Shown here piece by piece: positions 57,304 to 64,000 of a DNA stretch of 64,000 nucleotides; within the stretch, counting starts at the first letter, position 1; each line of letters begins with the position of its first letter. A model generated the notes under the pieces. The model searched no databases. It had not been told where the DNA came from and worked only from the letters and a program-made list of their open reading frames with translations. Position numbers and translations under genes: made by a program. The DNA comes from Actinia tenebrosa (lineage: Eukaryota; Cnidaria; Anthozoa; Actiniaria; Actiniidae): positions 217,220 to 281,219 of the forward strand of contig NW_022258836.1 in NCBI RefSeq assembly GCF_009602425.1, read 5' to 3'.

Positions 57304-60300
57304 ATGTCGGTGGAAATCGACGTCAAGCATCCGCTTGATCGGCCTTCCACAGACTTGCTTGAAGTAAGTCGACATCGACTAGAAGGCTTACCAACGCATA
57401 TGGAAGACCGCGATGCTGATGTTATGAGGGTGAGTCCATGTTTGTTCTTCCTATATCTACGCCTTATATTTCCAATGTAGGCACATTCTAAGAGTACTAG
57501 TCCGTGGAATACTCCCCATATATTCTAGTTTCAATTGACAGAAGTTGTTTGGTTTCGTTTTGGTGAGTCAGTCGCGTGGAACAGTAATTCCATGCACAAG
57601 CGAGGTGTGAAACGGACATGAAGAGCTATGGCGACCACTCCACACGCCCCCAGTACATTGGGCTCAAATCGAACAGGATTTTTGTTTTTTTTCATGCCTC
57701 TTACCACTCCGATTACTCCTTCTTGGATAGATCCACTATTCTAGTTTCAAAATAATGATATTTCAGGTGAAAAGAGTCATCATCGAGTACGCAAAGTTCG
57801 ATTTTCCTGCAAAGAAGTCAACCGCATTTCGAATATTTCACTGACATTTATCAAACCCAAAAGGAAACCATCTTCCTGTTTTGCCTTATTTCCACAATGT
57901 ATAAGGGTTTTGGCTTAACGCACGGCTACCGTGTGGTGATAGTCTTTTTTGGGCTTCTATTGCTTTCCATTGTTACCAAGTTTTGATGGACACACGATCT
58001 TGCCACGATGAATCTTCCTTTTCAGGTGATCAAACCTACTGTCGATGAATGAACTTGGTACGTCTTTTTTTCTCTTCCATCATCATCGCGCGGGCCTTGA
58101 TTTCCTTGACATCTCGATTCGTTTCTGAAATACATCAATACATCTTTAGTTAGTACTGTACTTAATTTTTCTAGCAAATGAAAATGAAATCAAAGCAAAG
58201 CGTCCACCAACAAGTTTAACATTTACTCTACAATCGTATGGCAACTGCATAAAGACCCTTTGCAAAATGATGATGATATCAACCAAATATTTTATAACGA
58301 ATCTAATATTCTTCCATCATCAGTAATTTTAATAGTCGATTTTCTCAATCCCAATCAGGATTACTGAGTCTCTCAATCCACAAGTGAAATTTCCAGAAAA
58401 GAAATTTAGATGAGAGTACTTACTAGTCAAATTAAGAGATCGTGTATGCAAATCGCTAATGCTATAGAATTACCATAGCATACAGTGAAATATACTCATC
58501 AGAACACGATCGATCAAATCGGGCCAAGGCCTGTAGGTTTCAGTAAATATTTCCCTGTATGTTGCATGTGGTACATTTTCCTAGGTGTCACGACATGGGT
58601 TTTCCGGATCACGACGTTAAAAAGGGTTCCTCCGAGCTCTCCTATCACAACCCACATGTCTGGTGTAAAACACGCGGTACTCTAGACCTGTCCTGTGTAA
58701 ACAACTCCTTCTCTAACACTTTTTAGAGAGTTCTCTTGCTTTCTCGACAACGATTAGAATAGCTATAAAACCTCAGGACTCGTACTGAATAGTTGGGTTC
58801 TTTGATCGGGAGATAAACGAAATGGCATGTGCTTCACTGAAGTCATAATATGTGCAAGAAAATCAGGAGTTACCATGTGAATAAGATCGAGCTAGACAAT
58901 AGTACAACGGATCATCTTTTTGAAAGAGAAGCATAACAAAGCAACTGCAGTTATGGTTTCTGTAATTCAAAAATACGCGTTGAGAAAATTTATATTAACT
59001 ATAATAATATTTGATTTCCCAAGTCTTTGAAATTTGTAATAAAAAGAGAATCATTTAGAAAGTATTGCATTGTAATTCAAGCAGATTCACTCAATAGTGT
59101 GGCAGGTAGTTAAAGCCAATATCAAGTTTTACAGAATGAAAGTAAAAGTAAATCGAATATTTCACATCAACTGGATTCTGAATGTTTACCTCTACCTTTT
59201 GTGGCACATTACCTACTTATCTGTTTTGGCAGTTATTGGTTCAATATGGCTTTTGCTTGTACACAGGAAGGGTAGAGGGATCAACCGCTTCATGGAATTC
59301 CTAAGCTAGAAATATAGAGTAGTAACACCTTCACTTTGTACCTTGCAGGTAACATCCTTAACGAGTCTCTTCTTTGTCTAATACTTATACTTTAATATGT
59401 AGACATTTTTCTTTTAAGATGATTTTCAAGACTGGTATTTTTTTGTTAAGAAGAGGTTTTCTCTCCTTAAATAAAAGGTATTTAATTCAAAAAGCAAACA
59501 AGAAAGGTTAGCTTTTGGGAAATATTTAGATTTCACCCATTTAATATCTATTTGGAAAATATTCTGTTCACTCAGTGGAAAGAAACAGCGAATTCAATAA
59601 ACTAAATATAAAATGATTAAGATAAACATTGGTATATTTCTTTAAAATATTAGCTTGAGTTTTGAACAAACAAACTGCAAGGAATTATTTTGAAATGTAA
59701 GATTGACATATCTGATTATGTCTAACTAGTAAACAACTCTTTATGGCAAAAAATATAGATAAACTATTTAACAAGAAAAGAAATAATTAAGATTGACAAC
59801 ATCAAGGGAGATGAAATTTTTAGAGTCAAATAAAAAATCATTCTGAGAATAATCTTGATATTTTTGCATTAAGAAGAAAATGTAGGAAGATTAAGCTCCT
59901 TAAAACTTTGTATTTTGAAATATATACTTTTTACATAATATTATGCTTGAATGTTCATTCAAGGGTAAACTTGGTCCTGAGGAAATTGTGCTAGACAAAC
60001 TGACTACTTTCTTTGCATTCCAAATTGATTGCATATACATTGGTTAGCTCACTATATATAGAGAAATTATCATGTGTTAAGAGCTTGATATTATTTTTAT
60101 TCACAATTTTTTATATCAAATTGTGAGTGTGGGATGGTATTGAAAATGAGTGAATAAAAAAATATCAGGCTCTTAACTTGAAATACAATTAATATTTGTT
60201 TAAATTAGTGTTAATACAATAACAATTTCCAGTTTACCATCACACGTCATTGACATTGAAATATTACACTGATATCGATCCCTTATTATACATTTTACTC

Positions 60301-63300
60301 CCAATCTTGCCTCTCAGCCAATCCATTGTAACCTTGAATAAACTTGACATTATAAATGCAATATATGTAGGTTTTCCTGCAGATATTGCATTTATCATGT
60401 CTAGTTCATTCAAAGTTATAATGGAGATTGAAAATTTTCATTTCTTTGAAGCAGAATTACATCTATATTCTTAGTTTACAAAATGTAACATAAAGCTTAT
60501 TATTGAATTTAGTTTTCGCTTGATATTGTAAATTATCAAGACCTCAGCCATTTTATCCACCTCAGCCTATGGCTTTGGCAGATAACTTGGTCTTGATAAT
60601 TTACAATATCACACTCAACCTCATCCAATAAATATTGTATAAAATGTGCAATATAATCAAATACCATACCGTTGTCTGTTTTGGTACCTTTTAGTCAATA
60701 TTGGCACAATAGGGTGAAACAGCAATATGAAAGAATTGTCAATAAAAATATAATTTTCTAAGAAGATCTTCATGGAGTTCTTTCAATCATTATGTCATTC
60801 TATTTTGGTTTTGCTACATAATCACATTACTCTTTTAGCAGTGTTCATGTTTTTCTACATCTGCAATTTATGGAAATATCTGTGAATATTTGAAATAATT
60901 CACCACTTTCATCTCCAAATTGAAGGTACAAATGAATATTTCAGTGTATGTACTTACTAATCTATAAATATTATCTTTTGTGCACTTATTTGTTTATTCT
61001 AAAGACTAAATGCTTCACATTTTTCTAGTATATCAAACTGAAAGTGAAACTAAGTCAGAACACTCTTCATGAAATCATTGACTTCTATGTAGTATGAAAA
61101 AAAGACACTTCTGGAATAATTTCAAATTTTCTTTAAAACTATTTTTCCTGTAACTTTTATCCATGAAATCTTATGCTATACATGTTATATGACTGCCTTC
61201 TACTTGTATTTCAGTAGCAAATATAATTCATTCTGATGTGTGACAGACAAAATATTGATTCTCTTTCTCATAGTTTCAGCCAAGAATATCAAAATGGAGC
61301 ATTTTTTTTTGGAACTGAAGAAATGGCTTTGGACATATCTACTTTCTTGAATTTCTTATGCAAACTCAGTAGTTGTGTTCTGCACATTGGAATTTGGTTT
61401 TTCACTTCTGCCATTCAAAAATGTATAAAAGCTGAACACTATAAAGCATCAGCTTATTGCATCTTTATCCTTGTACCCCTAAAAAAGCTTCAATTTTCTT
61501 CCCACCCAATAATTTGCTAAGAGTTAAGTTTTGAAAAATGGATTTCCTGTGGTGTTTGTAAAGGTGTTAGGGGGTGGACTTCAAATATTTATCCTCAGTT
61601 ATTTTCAACACTGTTCCATTATCATATTCCTCCTCTTTTGTTCCTTTCCTCCTATGTTTCAATTTAATTAATAGTTCCTAAAGTAGAAGGTGCCTAATAA
61701 AACGTTAATAAAGGTTTAATTTTAAATGCAACTTATGCCTTTATGCAGGAGTTATTAGTCAACAACAAAAAGTTATCTGGCTCTGAACAACTTGGCCAAA
61801 AAAGCCAACAAAATTTCATAACATAATAAAACAGATTACCTATTTAGAATATATTTGAAGCAGACAATAACAGAACAAACTGATGATGATGATTTTTGGA
61901 ATTTTCAAAGATAATTGCACCTGTTATCATTGTGTCCAAAAATTTCTCAAAAATCTAAAAGTTAAGGACTTTTAGAATAGGTCTCCTTAAAAGTTAAGAA
62001 ATACGTTCAAACATACATATAATATACGAAATTCTATTATTTTGTTTTAAAATATATTTTTGAAGAAAGAAAACATGTCACAAATTAGGCGTGACAAAAA
62101 TTATGTCGTTACCAATGTTGAACACCTTTACTTTTTCGGTCGGCACAACATGCTATCTCAGCCATTTTTCTATGCTTAATATTAACTTTAAATGTAGCTA
62201 ATTAAGTTAAGCATGTTTTTAAAAAACTTTTCTTTCATTATTTTAAAGAAATTTGAGGAAATAGCTAAATTGTTTGTGCTATTGTAGAATTTGTTATCAT
62301 GCACAAATAGTTCAAGATTGTACAACTCTACGTAAACACTCTAAAACTAAAGCATATTTAGATAGAAAAATGCATCAATTAGCTCAGCAAACATTAGTAC
62401 CTACTTTAGTCGATGAGCTTGCGGGGTAGGAATAACCAAAAGCTGCCAAAAAGCATTTATTTTTGGATGTCTGGAGGAGTCCACTGTTCTCACGCGAAAC
62501 GATTCGAGGTTTTGATGTATTCATGGCGGGACCAAGGGTTTGGTTTCTATCATGTGATGTGATTGGTCCGTTTAGATATAACGAGAGCTGTGATTGGTTG
62601 TTTATTGAAGCGGGCGCGTCACCCCCGATTATTATGCGCATGTGAGAAGCCTTTTGCAGGGAGAGATTTTGCTGTTGTGTCTGAATACCTTTTGGTTTTG
62701 ACCAAAGTATTCCAGCTTTATTTTGAATTTCTGGGGATTGAAAGAAGGCTTCAGTCCTTCAGTTGGAACTGAAGCATCTTCTACTAGCAGTCAAATTCAA
62801 TCAAAAGCCGGTAGGTTGATTTAGATCGCGTTTATGACTTGATCTTTCCAGCTTACATGTACTGGCTTTCGCCGCTATTATTCGACTATTACCTCACCAG
62901 AAACTTGATATCTTCTACTCTACTTCGGCTCAACTTTTTGTGGTTTAAAAGTTTGACAAACTGCAATTGAAAAATTAAGTAAATGCGGACCTTATTGGCT
63001 TCTAACACTAAGAAATCTTGAAGTATGTGGATCGTCATCGCGTGCTCTGTTGCACCAGAAACAACTTTTTCGTGAAGTTCTCCCCAATAATCGTTTGATC
63101 ATTGCATGTTGGGTTACTTATTAGGCATTTATGATCCCTTTTTGATTCAAGACTAATGTGTATTTGTACATTCTCAGGCGTTCATTGATTCTATGGGCAC
63201 AATGGGTGAAAATACTGCCGATTACAGCCAAGTCCATGGAAGCGAAGAAGAATGGATGGAGCAGCAAAGCTCAGCTAGACTTTTTGAAAGATCAAGAATC

Positions 63301-63313
63301 AAAGTCTTAGCAG
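57304..63313 (+). CDS. SPTBN: Beta-spectrin, 5' two coding exons (gene continues beyond window)
   Basis: Exon 63178-63313 encodes SSARLFERSRIKVLA after an acidic leader (GSEEEWMEQQ). It is the block just before the first calponin-homology domain of beta-spectrins (family SSARLFERSRIKALADERE), which bind actin and form the submembrane skeleton with alpha-spectrin. The exon ends GCAG|GTACAA in phase 1, so the next codon would give Asp as in the family. Exon 57304-57429 (42 codons, MSVEIDVKHP...) ends AGG|GTGAGT in phase 0 and joins in frame; its protein sequence is not conserved in relatives I know, so its membership is an inference from promoter position and phase. The CH domains and spectrin repeats are off the right edge. 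If exon 1 is not used, Met at 63193 or 63202 could start the protein. Confidence 0.8.
60076..60177. mobile_element. Foldback element with 28-bp inverted ends
   Basis: GTTAAGAGCTTGATATTATT then TTTATTCAC is mirrored by GTGAATAAAAAAATATCAGG then CTCTTAAC. The loop is about 45 bp. It lies in beta-spectrin intron 1. Confidence 0.8.
60519..60616. mobile_element. Foldback element with TTGATATTGTAAATTATCAAG arms
   Basis: GATATTGTAAATTATCAAGA then CCTCAGCC on the left mirrors CTTGGTCTTGATAATTTACA then ATATCAC on the right. About 98 bp. It lies in beta-spectrin intron 1. Confidence 0.8.
62560..62812 (+). promoter_or_regulatory. Possible internal beta-spectrin promoter and non-coding first exon
   Basis: A locally GC-richer stretch (GCGGGCGCGTCACCCCC, TTATGCGCATG) precedes a sequence ending AAAAGCCG|GTAGGT at 62810, a good splice donor 370 bp before the conserved exon. 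If used, translation would begin at a Met inside 63178-63313. This is inferred; no transcript evidence is available. Confidence 0.3.
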
Positions 63314-64000
63314 GTACAAAAAAACCTTAGAGATCCAATTGCTTTATCATTGTTCTCATATTTTTTTTATATATAACCTTCACTAACAGTTATTTCTGGC
63401 GTATATGACTAAAATGTTCGTGAAATATTCATAGTTTTGCTCGCATGTTTACAAGTCTTGTCATCTCTTGTGGTGGTTTCTGCTGTGTCCATTGCTTTCA
63501 TACTTCTAATGATTGTCTTTCTACCATTAACTCGATCACAAATCAAACTCCTAAGGACTGTTGCCTAGTAATTTTTCCTCGGTCTACTCATGAAAAAGCG
63601 TTTCTTTTGTCTCGATCTTGAATGTTTGGCTATTTATTTTGGTTTGTCGATTGATGTCTCGTATATAACCAAGTACACATTTGACAGATCGCAACAACCT
63701 CTTATCAAATATATTACTTATTCTATAAACCGGAATAAATGTCAGGAATGTTAATGCCTGCAATGGTATATTTATTACTCTTTCAATTAAACGCGATCAG
63801 CCATGTATTTTAGGGTAAGCTCAAGTTTATGTTACTCCACGTCTGTTCCACTTGTATAGACATGCTTTCTAAACTATTCCCTCTTATTTTGGGCGGGGTT
63901 AGTAATATTTTATAAGAAAATTTGTCTTTTTAGATAAAATTTGAACCTCCAAGACTTCAGATACTATCGATAGGTGACATTCAAATAGAGTTCTGTTAAT

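Larger units (their letters stand above)
57430..63177. other. Beta-spectrin intron 1
   Basis: A 5.7-kb AT-rich intron. It has two strong palindromic elements (60076-60177, 60519-60616), a fragment of MITE family C near 61365-61400, and a possible internal promoter near 62600-62810. The rest shows no recognisable coding or repeat structure. Confidence 0.6.

Noticed and set aside
61236-61520. 94-codon frame in beta-spectrin intron 1
   Set aside because: Overlaps a family C MITE fragment and has no coding resemblance.

Overview
This is an animal nuclear DNA window. It is AT-rich, its genes carry many short exons with GT-AG introns, and its introns are packed with short foldback elements, tRNA-derived SINEs and simple repeats. 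The protein set (collagen prolyl hydroxylase, a DYRK/HIPK-type kinase, dynein roadblock, DIP2, beta-spectrin) is metazoan. The SINE bodies and several palindromic elements look like those of anthozoan cnidarians (coral or sea anemone). That placement is an inference from repeat style, not proof.

Layout, left to right. (1) 1-3160: repeat-rich DNA with an 85-bp array, a 113-bp array, a 130-bp array carrying CRE and YY1-like motifs, and a foldback element. (2) 3161-9641, minus: prolyl 4-hydroxylase alpha subunit, eight coding exons from signal peptide to the first iron-binding HxD motif; its catalytic 3' end is not visible and probably lies off the left edge. (3) 9642-13163: intergenic, with three foldback elements. 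(4) 13164-21533, minus: an 18-exon CMGC protein kinase of DYRK/HIPK type with a long Ser-rich tail. (5) 23316-23621, plus: an intronless dynein light chain roadblock gene, head-to-head with the kinase. (6) 27313-53883, minus: the complete DIP2 gene, assembled here as 40 coding exons and 1575 codons, close to the family's usual length, with two alternative first coding exons. (7) 57304-63313, plus: the 5' end of a beta-spectrin gene, running off the right edge.

The genes are independent housekeeping or developmental genes and do not form a pathway. The two divergent pairs (kinase/roadblock and DIP2/beta-spectrin) may share regulatory DNA. The exon models were built by hand from splice sites, reading phase and remembered family alignments. 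All junctions listed keep the reading frame, and DIP2 closes exactly in frame from start to stop.

The rest of the window is mostly small non-autonomous DNA elements. One palindromic family has at least five copies, two others recur inside introns, and there is a pogo-like element with a TA duplication and a hAT-like element with an 8-bp duplication. Other pieces are three SINEs, a tail that looks like a Penelope-like retroelement, and a fragment of a mobile-element-type cysteine protease. No rRNA, functional tRNA or CRISPR array was found. There is an assembly gap at 32708-32817.
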